Below are positions 43,798 to 54,008 of a stretch of 64,000 nt of DNA, in pieces (position 1 is the stretch's first letter; each line of letters starts with the position of its first letter). A program made the position numbers and the translations under genes. Origin of the DNA: Pseudoalteromonas espejiana DSM 9414 (GTDB lineage Bacteria > Pseudomonadota > Gammaproteobacteria > Enterobacterales > Alteromonadaceae); contig NZ_CP011028.1 of assembly GCF_002221525.1 (NCBI RefSeq), positions 2,987,001-3,051,000 of the forward strand, read 5' to 3'. The notes below the pieces were generated by a model. The model was not told the DNA's origin, searched no databases, and saw nothing but the letters and a program-made list of their open reading frames with translations.

Positions 43798-45522
43798 TTA
43801 ATGTGCGTGTGCTTCACCTGACCCTTTAGGATTACGAATACCTTCTACCATTTGCTGTATTTCTACAGGTGTTGGTTTAGTTAATTTAAGGATAACTGCT
43901 GCAACTACAAAGTTGATTATCATACCCACTAAGCCAATCCCTTCTGGCGAAATACCTAAGAACCAGTTTTCAGGGCTATTAAGCTCAGGGCTTACAAATT
44001 TAAAGAAGATAATATACGCGGCGGTAAAACCAATGCCCGTTACCATGCCTGCAATGGCGCCTTCTTTATTCATGGTTTTAGAGAATATACCCATAATAAT
44101 TGCTGGGAAGAAACTCGCTGCCGCTAAGCCAAAGGCAAATGCCACTACCGATGCCACAAACCCGGGAGGGTTAATCCCAAAGTAAGCCGATATTACAATG
44201 GCTATCATGGCGGCAAGTCGCGCGGCTAATAGCTCTTGTTTATCGCTTATATCAGGCTTAAGGGTTCGCTTGAGTAAATCGTGCGACACGGAGGTAGAAA
44301 TAACCAATAATAAACCTGCAGTAGTCGAAAGCGCAGCAGCAATACCACCGGCTGCAACTAATGCAATTACCCACGCTGGTAAGTCGGCAATTTCAGGGTT
44401 AGCCAGTACCATAATATCGCGGTCTACTTTTACTTCGTTTGCGCTATTTGGATCTTCTACTTTACCGGCCGTGTAAAACATTTTGCCGTCGCCATTTTTA
44501 TCATTAAAGGTAATAAGGCCTGTGCGTTCCCAGTTTTTAATCCACGCTGGTGCTTCTGCGTATTCTGTACCGCTACCATCTTTACCGTTAATGGTATCAA
44601 TCATATTTACGCGAGCAAACGAGGCAACCGCGGGTGCTGTAGTATAAACAATAGCAATAAATACCAGTGTCCACGCTGCTGAAATACGGGTGTCTTTAAC
44701 ACGAGGTACAGTGAAAAAGCGCACAATTACATGTGGTAAACCTGCAGTACCGACCATTAACGCACCGGTAATTGCAAATACATCAATCATGCTTTTAGAG
44801 CCTTCGGTGTATTGTGCAAAACCAAGCTCTGCGCTTAAACCGTCAAGCTTATCGAGTACGTACATGCCCGAGCCATCACTTAATGTGGCACCAAAGCCTG
44901 TTTGTGGGAAAAAGTGGCCTGTCATCATCATTGAAATGAAAATAGCAGGAACAAGGTAGGCAAATACAAGTACACAGTACTGCGCTACTTGCGTGTAGGT
45001 AATGCCTTTCATGCCGCCAAGTACGGCATAAAAGAATACAATCACCATACCAATGTAAACACCGGTTTCAATTTCTACTTCTAAAAAGCGCGAAAACACC
45101 ACGCCTACACCGCGCATTTGCCCTGCAATGTAAGTAAAACAAATAAATATGGCACATAAAATTGCCACTAAACGTGCAGTGCGTGAGTAGTAACGGTCGC
45201 CAATAAAATCTGGCACCGTAAATTTGCCGAATTTACGTAAGTAAGGCGCTAAACACATGGCGAGTAACACGTAACCGCCGGTCCACCCCATTAAGTAAAC
45301 GCCGCCATCGTAACCTGCAAACGAAATAATACCCGCCATAGAAATAAACGACGCTGCGCTCATCCAATCGGCTGCGGTTGCCATACCATTAGCAAGTGGA
45401 GGTACGCCGCCGCCCGCTACGTAAAATTCGTTAGTTGACCCTGCGCGGGCCCAAATTGCTATGCCTATATAAAGCGCAAAGCTTAAACCAACAATAATAA
45501 ATGTGAGTGTTTGAACATCCAT
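43798..45522 (-). CDS. Cation:acetate-type symporter (sodium:solute symporter, VC_2705 group)
   Basis: Inner-membrane symporter of 574 aa with about 13 membrane helices and the SSS family motif region GGMKGITYTQVAQY and GTAGLPHVIVRFFTVP. An extended periplasmic loop (about 310-370, NGKDGSGTEYAEAP) sits between helices. The ActP family imports acetate and related acids with Na+. Its partner is the small DUF4212 subunit encoded 10 bases upstream, which is why I place it in the VC_2705 group rather than plain ActP. Confidence 0.88.
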   Translation of the reverse strand: MDVQTLTFIIVGLSFALYIGIAIWARAGSTNEFYVAGGGVPPLANGMATAADWMSAASFISMAGIISFAGYDGGVYLMGWTGGYVLLAMCLAPYLRKFGKFTVPDFIGDRYYSRTARLVAILCAIFICFTYIAGQMRGVGVVFSRFLEVEIETGVYIGMVIVFFYAVLGGMKGITYTQVAQYCVLVFAYLVPAIFISMMMTGHFFPQTGFGATLSDGSGMYVLDKLDGLSAELGFAQYTEGSKSMIDVFAITGALMVGTAGLPHVIVRFFTVPRVKDTRISAAWTLVFIAIVYTTAPAVASFARVNMIDTINGKDGSGTEYAEAPAWIKNWERTGLITFNDKNGDGKMFYTAGKVEDPNSANEVKVDRDIMVLANPEIADLPAWVIALVAAGGIAAALSTTAGLLLVISTSVSHDLLKRTLKPDISDKQELLAARLAAMIAIVISAYFGINPPGFVASVVAFAFGLAAASFFPAIIMGIFSKTMNKEGAIAGMVTGIGFTAAYIIFFKFVSPELNSPENWFLGISPEGIGLVGMIINFVVAAVILKLTKPTPVEIQQMVEGIRNPKGSGEAHAH

Positions 45523-45532
45523 TGCTTAGCTC

Positions 45533-45796
45533 CTATTCGTCTACGCCGTATTTTTTATCTAACGTATTCATTTTGAAAACGTAAACAAAAATCAAAGCTA
45601 CAAAGGTGTAAATAGCGCCTTGTTGTGAAAACCAAAAGCCAAGTTTAAACCCAAAAAAACGCACTTCGTTAAGTACATCTACCAGTAATATGCCAAAGCC
45701 AAACGAGACCACAAACCACACTGCTAGTAATTTAAACAGTAGTGAGATGTTTTCTGCCCAATAAGCTTTTGCTTGTTCTTCATCTTTAAAAGCCAT
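45533..45796 (-). CDS. DUF4212 symporter small subunit
   Basis: Membrane protein of 87 aa with two hydrophobic segments (about 17-40 and 50-75) and the strong family pattern WFVVSFGFGILLVD ... GFKLGFWFSQQGAIYTFVALIFVYVFKMNTLDKKYGVDE. It accompanies the symporter in Vibrio and relatives. I start at the ATG with GGGGA upstream, nine codons in. Overlap of 10 bases spacing with the symporter gene indicates one operon. Confidence 0.88.
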   Translation of the reverse strand: MAFKDEEQAKAYWAENISLLFKLLAVWFVVSFGFGILLVDVLNEVRFFGFKLGFWFSQQGAIYTFVALIFVYVFKMNTLDKKYGVDE

Positions 45797-46187
45797 TTTA
45801 TTTTTCCCCTTTAAGCATCGCAAAATTGCGATGAGTGGTTTTTTTATATTCGTTTATTAATTTAGCAACGCGGCGTAAAGAGGGAAGTGAGACCATAGTC
45901 GTAACAGCTTATTAACGTTTACGTAAACTGTTTGTTATGTTTTATAGAAAATTAAATAACTATTATATTTCAATACTTTAACCTTTTAATAAGCGATATT
46001 AATAAAAGCAGTTAAGTCATTTGTGTAAAAATGCGACATTAGTCTAATAAACCATCAAAAATAAAAATAAACATTTAAAATCAGTCGGTTAATGAAATCA
46101 TGAAAATAATGCGTAAAATTGAGCACGCACACTTAAAGGTATCTCTGGTATTGTGTAAAAGAATAAATAATAAGGTTTAATAACAAC
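45797..46187. other. Divergent region between symporter and second hybrid kinase
   Basis: 391 bases with no gene. It holds a near-perfect palindrome at 45816-45833 and a single TTAGTCTAA half-site at 46039-46047, about 140 bases before the kinase gene. Otherwise AT-rich without clear promoters. Confidence 0.65.
45816..45833. promoter_or_regulatory. 18-base inverted repeat upstream of the symporter small subunit
   Basis: CATCGCAAAATTGCGATG has 8-base arms around AA. It sits about 20 bases before the ATG at 45796, just outside the GGGGA ribosome site. It could be an operator or a translation-control hairpin. Confidence 0.45.
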
Positions 46188-49100
46188 ATGACTGCTGTAC
46201 TGATTTTTGTAGCACTGGGCTACATTGGCGTGCTGTTTTGGCTTGCCAATTGGGGCGATAAAACAACACCACTGGCTAAACGGATTAGCCATCACCCGTT
46301 TGTGTATTCGTTATCGTTAGGGATTTATTGTACCTCGTGGACTTACTACGGTTCGGTAGGTACCGCGGCCACCAGCAGCTGGAGCTACTTGCCCATTTTA
46401 CTTGGCCCTTCTTTGTTATTTATATTTGGCCAAGGCTTTTTACGTAAACTTGTTTTAGTAAGTAAAAAGCAAAATATAACAACCATTGCCGACTTTATTT
46501 CTGCCCGTTACGGTAAGCGCCAAACCAGTGCCATACTAGTCACCGTTATTGCACTGCTTGCGACAATTCCCTACATTGCACTGCAATTAAAAGCCTTAAG
46601 TACCAGTTTTTTATTACTGCAAAATAGCAATCAAATATCGGGCGAAATGCTCACTCTAACCGCCACATTAATTATGGCGCTATTTGCTATATTTTTTGGT
46701 ACTCGTAAGGTCGATGTTACCGAGTATCGCTCAGGGCTTATGCTGGCCGTTGCATTTGAATCTATGATCAAACTTATTGCGCTTATTGCGGTTGCAGGGC
46801 TTGCTGTATATACCTTATTTAATTTGCCAGAAGCAGCAAACAGTAACGTTACTGAGTCTACGTGGCTGCACTGGGGTAACTTCAACTTTTTTAGTTTTAA
46901 TTTTATTGGCCAGTCTTTAATGGCTGCCGCTGCCATAATATGCTTGCCGCGCCAGTTTCATGTAACCGTGGTCGACAACCAAGACAAACGCCATTTATTT
47001 ACTGCTCGCTGGGCATTCCCACTTTATTTATTGCTTACCGCCGCGATGATTATTCCCATAGCAACAGCTGCAATTCACCCAAATATTGGCAGTGGTTTTT
47101 CGCCTGATAGCTTTGTATTAGCGCTACCGCTTATTCACGACCAAGCCTTTTTAAGTACCTTTGTATTTATTGGTGGGCTTAGCGCTGCAACCGCCATGAT
47201 AGTAGTTGCTACACTTACGCTTAGCACCATGATCTCAAACGATGTTGTTTTACCGCTTTTGCTACGTCGTAAATTTAAACGTAATTTAATTACCAGCAGC
47301 TACAAGTCGCAAATTTTATTAGTTAGGCGTTTTACCATAGCAGGCATATTAATATTGGCTTATTTTTACCAGCAATGGTTTGGCCACGGAAGTGCATTAG
47401 CCAGCATGGGGCTGGTAGCATTTTCGTTAGTAACGCAGTTATTACCTGCCATTGTGGGCGGCTTATATTGGCGAAAAGGCCATGCTTATGGCGTTTACGC
47501 TGGGCTATTAGCCGGCTTTATTTGCTGGATACTGTTTTTAATGATGCCAATTTTAGACGCTGGCAGTTCGCTTAACAGCGAGCTACAACAAACGCTAATA
47601 ACACGCGGTACATTAATCGCTTTATTTGCCAATATTGGCTGTTACATTAGCTTTTCACTAGGGGCCGAAGAGCGCCTAATTGATAAAATACAAGCTGCAG
47701 CGTTTGTTAACCCTAAAGATCAGGCTATTTTATCGCGCCGCTTAAACAAAAACGTTAAAGCCACGGTTTACGACTTTAAAATACTACTGCAAACCTTTTT
47801 AGGTATTCAGCGCAGCCAACAAGTTCTGGCGCACTTTTCATTATCAAACCAACTAAGCGATAACAACGCCCACCCTGAGCCTGAGTTTATAGCCTATTGT
47901 GAACGCGCATTAACTGGCGTTTTAGGCGCATCATCGGCGCAAGCACTTATTCATACGGTGTCATCGGGTAAGCGCATGGCATTTGAAGAAGTGGTTAACT
48001 TTTTTGACGAAACCACCCAAGCACTGCAATTTAACCAAAATTTACTTTATACCTCGCTCGAAAACTTAAGCCATGGTATTTCGGTGGTCGATAAAGACTT
48101 AAAACTCGTGGCTTGGAATAAGCGCTACAGCCAAATGTTTGGCTACCCCGATGGCTTTTTAGAAGTAGGCCAACCCATTGAAGATATAATTAGATACAAC
48201 GCGGTACGTGGTGAATGTGGCCCAGGTGAAATAGAACGCCAAGTAGAAAAACGCGTACAGCATTTAAAAAATGGCAGCTCGCATCACTTTATTCGCCATC
48301 GCCGTAATGGCCAAGTATACGAGATGATTGGTAACCCCCTGCCCGACGGCGGTTTTGTTACTAGTTTTTCGGATATTACTACGCACATAAGCACGCAAAA
48401 TGCGCTTGAAGAGATCAATATGGATCTTGAAAACCGCATAGAAGCGCGCACCCAAGAAGTGCAAACTATTAATAAAGACTTACAAGCGCAAATAGACAGC
48501 CGTGTAAAAACAGAGCAAGCGCTTACCCTTGCCAAACGTGAGGCTGAACAAGCAAATGACAGTAAAACTCGTTTTTTAGCACTGGCCAGCCACGACATAT
48601 TGCAGCCACTTAATGCGGCGCGTTTATACCTTGCTGCGATTGATGAACAACAGCTCGATACCACTAATCAAAATAGCTTTAATAAGCTTGGTCACAGCTT
48701 AGATTCTACCGTACATTTAATGTCGGCACTGCTTGAAATAGCCAAACTTGAACAAGGCGCTATGACCCCAACACCAAGGCATTTTTGTATAAACGATATA
48801 CTTATGCCGCTGCAAAGTGAGTACGCTATTTTATCAAGCGACAAAGGCTTAAAATTAACCGTGCGCTCAAACGCGCAAATAGTACATAGCGATATAACTT
48901 ACTTACGCCGAATTATTCAAAACTTGGTGTCTAATGCGGTTAAATACACAGAAACAGGACGTGTATTAATTGCATGTAGAAACCGTAAGCATAATTTACG
49001 CATAGAAGTATGGGACACAGGCCCTGGCATTAGCGAAATAGAACAAGCTAAAATTTTTAACGACTTTTACCGCATAGAAGCCGGCGATAACAAAGGCGTA

Positions 49101-49628
49101 GGTTTGGGGTTAGGCGTGGTTAAACGTATGGCCGACCTACTTAGCTTAGAGCTAGATGTACACTCTGAACCCGGCAAAGGTAGCCGTTTTAGTATTGAAG
49201 TCCCTTATGGTGATACGCAGTTTGTACAGCAAAAACCTACTGCTAGCGGCCTAGTAGAAAACCGCGCTGCTATAAATATTGTGGCCGTAGATGACGACCC
49301 AGAAAATCTAGCCGCCATGGCAAGCTTGCTTAAAAAATGGCAAGCCAATTACACCTTATTTGACGATGTAGATAAAGTGCTTGAGCACGCCAAACAGCAC
49401 ACGGCTCCCGATGTAATTTTAATGGATTATCAACTAGGTAATGAGTGCGATGGCATATCTTTGATAAAAACACTTCGCAAAACATGGCAAAGCGAAGTCC
49501 CTGCTATACTTATTACTGCTGTGCGCGACACAGAACTTAAACAAGAAACCAAAGCAGCTAATATTCATTATTTAAGTAAGCCTATTAAACCAGGAAAGTT
49601 AAAAGCGTTGCTTAATCACAGTACTTAG
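46188..49628 (+). CDS. Hybrid sensor kinase with sodium-solute symporter domain, CrbS-like (2 of 2)
   Basis: Inner-membrane protein of 1146 aa with the same architecture as the first copy: a symporter domain of about 480 residues (CTSWTYYGSVGTAATSSWSYLP), then PAS, coiled coil, HisKA (SHDILQPL, His802), HATPase (DTGPGI, GVGLGLGV) and a receiver (VAVDDD, Asp1080). The receiver lacks the insertion seen in copy 1. It is divergent from the acetate-type symporter operon and has no response regulator gene nearby, so it may signal through the CrbR-like protein at 25021. Confidence 0.9.
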   Translation: MTAVLIFVALGYIGVLFWLANWGDKTTPLAKRISHHPFVYSLSLGIYCTSWTYYGSVGTAATSSWSYLPILLGPSLLFIFGQGFLRKLVLVSKKQNITTIADFISARYGKRQTSAILVTVIALLATIPYIALQLKALSTSFLLLQNSNQISGEMLTLTATLIMALFAIFFGTRKVDVTEYRSGLMLAVAFESMIKLIALIAVAGLAVYTLFNLPEAANSNVTESTWLHWGNFNFFSFNFIGQSLMAAAAIICLPRQFHVTVVDNQDKRHLFTARWAFPLYLLLTAAMIIPIATAAIHPNIGSGFSPDSFVLALPLIHDQAFLSTFVFIGGLSAATAMIVVATLTLSTMISNDVVLPLLLRRKFKRNLITSSYKSQILLVRRFTIAGILILAYFYQQWFGHGSALASMGLVAFSLVTQLLPAIVGGLYWRKGHAYGVYAGLLAGFICWILFLMMPILDAGSSLNSELQQTLITRGTLIALFANIGCYISFSLGAEERLIDKIQAAAFVNPKDQAILSRRLNKNVKATVYDFKILLQTFLGIQRSQQVLAHFSLSNQLSDNNAHPEPEFIAYCERALTGVLGASSAQALIHTVSSGKRMAFEEVVNFFDETTQALQFNQNLLYTSLENLSHGISVVDKDLKLVAWNKRYSQMFGYPDGFLEVGQPIEDIIRYNAVRGECGPGEIERQVEKRVQHLKNGSSHHFIRHRRNGQVYEMIGNPLPDGGFVTSFSDITTHISTQNALEEINMDLENRIEARTQEVQTINKDLQAQIDSRVKTEQALTLAKREAEQANDSKTRFLALASHDILQPLNAARLYLAAIDEQQLDTTNQNSFNKLGHSLDSTVHLMSALLEIAKLEQGAMTPTPRHFCINDILMPLQSEYAILSSDKGLKLTVRSNAQIVHSDITYLRRIIQNLVSNAVKYTETGRVLIACRNRKHNLRIEVWDTGPGISEIEQAKIFNDFYRIEAGDNKGVGLGLGVVKRMADLLSLELDVHSEPGKGSRFSIEVPYGDTQFVQQKPTASGLVENRAAINIVAVDDDPENLAAMASLLKKWQANYTLFDDVDKVLEHAKQHTAPDVILMDYQLGNECDGISLIKTLRKTWQSEVPAILITAVRDTELKQETKAANIHYLSKPIKPGKLKALLNHST

Positions 49629-49646
49629 CTTTAGTTAAAAAGAGTA

Positions 49647-49681
49647 AAACAAAAGCCCTGCAAGTTGCTGGGCTTTTGTTT
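49647..49681. terminator. Bidirectional intrinsic terminator
   Basis: AAACAAAAGCCC pairs with GGGCTTTTGTTT around an 11-base loop, between convergent genes ending at 49628 and 49699. Confidence 0.92.
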
Positions 49682-49698
49682 ATAACTTATTGCTACTA

Positions 49699-52353
49699 TT
49701 AAGCTTGGTTTGCGCGGCTTCTGAGCTTTTGAAATAACCAGCTCAGCCCCACTAACGAAAGCCCTAAACCAATAAACGAGAGCGCCTTTAACAGCCCTGT
49801 TAAATTTGCCATATCAATTAAAAACACTTTAACAATAACAGCCGCGAGTAACCCTAAACCTATTTTTTGAATGAGTAATTTGTTTTTAAGGTGCCCTAAT
49901 ATAACGGTACCTGCGCCAAGGGTTAGCCAAATAACAGAGTAGCTATATAGCTCTGCATTACTTGCCCCTTTTGATAGGTAAATATAAGGCCCTTGCCAGT
50001 ATTGGCGAATAAAACTGTTAATAGCGATTAAGCCAAGTATGCCAGCGGCTGCAAGTATAAATGGCGCTACCTTAGCGTTAATAGGTTTAATAAGCGTATA
50101 TAGCCAAAACGTTAAGAGCGCAGGTACTAACCATAGTAAAAACAGCCAGTTAAATACGGGGAGTTCACCAATATAAATAGAGGTGAGTAACGGATTGTCA
50201 TCAAGTAATGTTTTAAATGCAATAAGCCCTGCACCGCTGGCTAATACACAGCCCGCAATTTGATAAAGCCTAGCTAAGCTGCCTGCAATACGTGCACGAT
50301 GTAAGTAAACGCAGCCCAGCGCAAGCCAATTACAGGTAAGTAAGGCTTGTTCGTAAAAGCTCAATGAGTCAAATTGTGGGTAATGCCCTACAAGCTGATA
50401 ACTGGTTTCGGTGGTAATAAATAGCGCAAAACAATGAAGCGCAGCCCCTTCTAACCAAATTTTTAATTGCGAGGTATTAAAGCATTTAGCGGCAGCAAAA
50501 AATAATGCAGTACACAGCGGATAAACAATAATACTCCAATGCAGGTTAAATAAAGTAAGCGCATCGTAACTTGGCGTCCATGGTGCAAGCGTTAAGCGCA
50601 GCAATAAAGCCGCCACTAACGCTTTAATTGGCCAATGCGGCATAGGTACTTGATGACGATGAATTAAAACGCTAACAAGTAAAACTTGTACGGCAAGGGC
50701 AATTGTTAAGCCGCTGTCGCTTAGTAGCATAGTTATAGCAAGTGTAATATTGGCATTTGCGCCTACCCAATAGGTAAAACGCTGAAAAAGTGTCGTGCCA
50801 CTCATTGCACATTTAATTAAAATAGCACTACTTACAAGTAGTATCACAGCCCATAATGGGTATGCCGTAGCCAAAGCATGATTTGGAATAATGGCGTACA
50901 AAGTGGCAATCATTGCAAATACACTAAATGCAGCACTCACATGAAAAGCTAAGCGTTTAGGCGCCCACTTAATACCAAAATAAAGCCCAAATGCGCTCAG
51001 TACTAAACCTAAAAATAATCCGCTGCCATATTGGTAGTTAAATATAAAAAGCGGATCTGAAAAGTCAGAATAATAATTAGGGGTGCTGATAAGCACTAGT
51101 ACGGCAATTATCAACGCAAAGCCTTGCCATAAATCCCAACGACTATTTTTAAGAACTAAAAATAGTAATGTAGCCATGCTTAATGCACTAATTATTTGCC
51201 ATTGTTGGTCATAACTACTAAAAAGCATAGCGAGTAATAAAGGGGTTACAAATGCCAGCATTAATGGGTGTGCGGGTATTACATTTATTAAGCGTTTTAA
51301 ACTGTGCGGGCGAAGCTCAACAACCCTTAATGTTACTCCTAAGCAAGGCATAGCAATTAGGCCAATAATACTTAGTAAGCCATACGCCCCCATAAGCCAA
51401 ATGGTGCTTTGTTCAACCAACGTAAAGCCAACTAAATACCAGCCTAAATGCCCTGCCCACAATAAATACCACAGCCAAGCGCGTTGCACTTTTTGCGCTA
51501 CAAGTGCAGCCGACAAACTTATAAACCCAATATACATATAAAGCGCAAACAAGTTATTGCTACCTGTATTAACCAACACAGGCACACAATACGCTCCTAT
51601 AATACCCAACACGGCTAATACAGGGCCAAGCACTAATGCCATGGCACTGGCGCTAATAGCAATAATGCCCAGTGCTATAAATGCGGTTAGCGGGCTTATC
51701 ATGTTATAGCTGTTATACGCTAATAAGGTCAGTGCAAAACAAGTGCTAAAGCCACCACTTGCAAGAGCGGCCGGTATATAATTATTAAACCCTTCAAATA
51801 TTATTTTTTTATAGTGCAAATACCCAGCACCAGCAATTAAACCAACACCAAATAAGCCTCCTAAACTTAACCGCATAGCATGCGATAACAACCCGGCCTC
51901 TAAGCTATATTTAGCTAAAAATATACCGCCAAATGCCAGTGCTATTGCACCTATCCAGGTCATCCAGTTTTGCTCAAAGCCACTGCGTAGTTTTTCAAAA
52001 AATGAACTAATAAAAGCAGGTTTAGCTTTCGCTTTAGTCGCTAATATATTTGCACTAGTGGTTGATGCTAAAGGCTCTACACTTGGCAAACTTGGGGTGG
52101 GTATATGCACGTCTTGATGGGAGGGTTTACTATATGCTTGCTCGCCTGCCTGCTGATAGGTGCTTTGTGCATTAGCGCTTTGATTTTTTAGGTTTGGCTT
52201 TAACGCTGTTTGCTCTAGGCTGAGCACCTTTGCTTTTAATTGCACTATTTCTTGTTTTAAATTACTCAATTGCGCAACCGCTATAATACCGCAAATTGCA
52301 CCAGCCATAATAACCAGTGCAAATAAACCCACTATCCCTAAAAACTCGTCCAT
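49699..52353 (-). CDS. DUF2339 multispan membrane protein
   Basis: Very hydrophobic protein of 884 aa. After one membrane anchor (about 5-27) and a coiled coil (LKQEIVQLKAKVLSLEQ) with a low-complexity linker, about 25 membrane segments follow from residue 125 (WMTWIGAIALAFGGIFLAKYS). This layout defines the DUF2339 family, whose function is unknown. A single-gene transcript. AGCGTGCC precedes the ATG; the start is therefore less sure. Confidence 0.8.
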   Translation of the reverse strand: MDEFLGIVGLFALVIMAGAICGIIAVAQLSNLKQEIVQLKAKVLSLEQTALKPNLKNQSANAQSTYQQAGEQAYSKPSHQDVHIPTPSLPSVEPLASTTSANILATKAKAKPAFISSFFEKLRSGFEQNWMTWIGAIALAFGGIFLAKYSLEAGLLSHAMRLSLGGLFGVGLIAGAGYLHYKKIIFEGFNNYIPAALASGGFSTCFALTLLAYNSYNMISPLTAFIALGIIAISASAMALVLGPVLAVLGIIGAYCVPVLVNTGSNNLFALYMYIGFISLSAALVAQKVQRAWLWYLLWAGHLGWYLVGFTLVEQSTIWLMGAYGLLSIIGLIAMPCLGVTLRVVELRPHSLKRLINVIPAHPLMLAFVTPLLLAMLFSSYDQQWQIISALSMATLLFLVLKNSRWDLWQGFALIIAVLVLISTPNYYSDFSDPLFIFNYQYGSGLFLGLVLSAFGLYFGIKWAPKRLAFHVSAAFSVFAMIATLYAIIPNHALATAYPLWAVILLVSSAILIKCAMSGTTLFQRFTYWVGANANITLAITMLLSDSGLTIALAVQVLLVSVLIHRHQVPMPHWPIKALVAALLLRLTLAPWTPSYDALTLFNLHWSIIVYPLCTALFFAAAKCFNTSQLKIWLEGAALHCFALFITTETSYQLVGHYPQFDSLSFYEQALLTCNWLALGCVYLHRARIAGSLARLYQIAGCVLASGAGLIAFKTLLDDNPLLTSIYIGELPVFNWLFLLWLVPALLTFWLYTLIKPINAKVAPFILAAAGILGLIAINSFIRQYWQGPYIYLSKGASNAELYSYSVIWLTLGAGTVILGHLKNKLLIQKIGLGLLAAVIVKVFLIDMANLTGLLKALSFIGLGLSLVGLSWLFQKLRSRANQA

Positions 52354-52424
52354 GGCACGCTCTTTTTATTTATTATGGGTTGAGTGTACCTAAACTTTTT
52401 AAATTATATAAATTTTTGTATAAA

Positions 52425-52456
52425 AAAAGCCCTAAACACGAATGCTCAGGGCTTTT
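52425..52456 (-). terminator. Intrinsic terminator after the repeat lipoprotein gene
   Basis: AAAAGCCCT pairs with AGGGCTTTT around a 14-base loop, with a T-rich run on the minus strand. Confidence 0.8.
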
Positions 52457-52482
52457 ACTTTCTAGAACTTATTACCGGTTAA

Positions 52483-53844
52483 TTATTCTACGCTGTCTGT
52501 AATTGTGCGGGTTACACTCATTTTAAAGCCTGAGCTTGTTGTTTCATCATGCTCTAAAATTAAGATGTAGTTACCTTCTTCAGTAAAGTCGATGTCGCTT
52601 TGTTGAATTAACACTATTTGTTGGCCGTTATCTTCATATACGGCATACACAGTGTAAGCTTCGTCATCTACGTCAATTTCTTCTTGGTCGTATCTATCTA
52701 GGCCATCAATCACATTGGTTGCATCATCAACCGTTTCACCATTAAGTGTAAAGTACACATCAACTTCACTTACTGTTTGGCCTGCGTAGCTTTCGATTAA
52801 GTTAACTACCGAAATAGTATGGCTGTAACTGCTTGGTGTTAGGTTTTCTTCTACGCTCATCATGCGTAAGCCATTGTCGATATCGTTGTAAAATACACCC
52901 ACTGCGCTTTGTTCGCGCTCAAGGGTCATTAAAAAGTTATCGGCAAGCTTAGTGCCTTCTTCGTCGTACATAGCTACGCTGTAACTATTTGGTGAAAGCT
53001 CTATATAATCGGTGTAGGTGTCGCTTGCTACAGTATTGGTGTCGTTTACTGTGGTACCGCGAGTGGTGCTAAAGCTTACCGGCGAGTAGTCATCAACGGT
53101 ATTTATAAAGCGCAACTGCCCAAGCGCTGATTGGTGCTTTAGCGCAGTAACGTAGTTATTGTCAGTGACTATATCAAGGGTGATGCCGTTTTCTTCTGTT
53201 GCATAGCTTGGGCGGATCATCGCTACGTAGCTTTCTTCATCGTAAAAGTATACCGACTCAGATTCGTACACTACATCTGTACTACCAGCTTCAGTAATAA
53301 AAATGGTGTAGTAACCCTCTTCAAGAGTTTGTAAATCAAGCTCACTTAAATACTGCGCCGATGAAAATAACTCTGCGCTTTCAAATACGCCATCATCTGT
53401 TGCTAGGTAAATATCGTAGCTGGTGTCTTCACCTGTAATATTATAAAAACCTAAATTAAACTCATCTGTATCGCTTGAAATAGGTACGCTAAGCTCTGTA
53501 AATGTTGGCTCATCAAAGTTACCGCTCATTACTATTAGCTCGGTTTTATCACCTTTGATTGATACTTCTTGCTCGCTAATAGTGATGTAGCTGTCGTTCG
53601 CGTCTAAGTATTCAAAACTTAAATCGTAAGTCCCCGTGCTGTAATTATGACGGGTAGTTACATCGGCAAAGTTGGTGCCTGAACGCTCAGTTTCATCTAC
53701 AAATAAACGTGTGTATGGGCTGTTGTACGAGCCATTATATAATTGTACGTAGCCTGTATCACTTGAGCCGTCGCTGCCGCCACAACCAACTAAAATAGAC
53801 ATTAAACTTAGAGGTAAAGCAGCTTTCAACAGAGAGTTGGTCAT
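52483..53844 (-). CDS. Acidic surface lipoprotein, DUF4397-like
   Basis: Predicted lipoprotein of 453 aa with lipobox LVGC near residue 20 and a mature part rich in Asp, Glu, Ser, Thr and Tyr. Beta-rich repeats such as LQLYNGS, EYLDANDSYITI and FNLGFYNITGEDTSYDIYL recur, resembling DUF4397 immunoglobulin-like modules. The acidity suits a marine extracellular protein. The start is the ATG with AAGGAAA upstream, 16 codons into the frame. Role unknown. Confidence 0.65.
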   Translation of the reverse strand: MTNSLLKAALPLSLMSILVGCGGSDGSSDTGYVQLYNGSYNSPYTRLFVDETERSGTNFADVTTRHNYSTGTYDLSFEYLDANDSYITISEQEVSIKGDKTELIVMSGNFDEPTFTELSVPISSDTDEFNLGFYNITGEDTSYDIYLATDDGVFESAELFSSAQYLSELDLQTLEEGYYTIFITEAGSTDVVYESESVYFYDEESYVAMIRPSYATEENGITLDIVTDNNYVTALKHQSALGQLRFINTVDDYSPVSFSTTRGTTVNDTNTVASDTYTDYIELSPNSYSVAMYDEEGTKLADNFLMTLEREQSAVGVFYNDIDNGLRMMSVEENLTPSSYSHTISVVNLIESYAGQTVSEVDVYFTLNGETVDDATNVIDGLDRYDQEEIDVDDEAYTVYAVYEDNGQQIVLIQQSDIDFTEEGNYILILEHDETTSSGFKMSVTRTITDSVE

Positions 53845-54008
53845 TAAAGTTTCCTTATTATTAAAATCACTATTATGACTACTTTGCTGCATTTTAATTT
53901 CATAGTTTACAAAGTATTACCCTCGCTGACAGTTCTTTACGAAATCGTTAAAAAGTGTTTAAAATGTGCAAATAATAAGGATATATAATACTGTAAAAAA
54001 TTGAGGTA

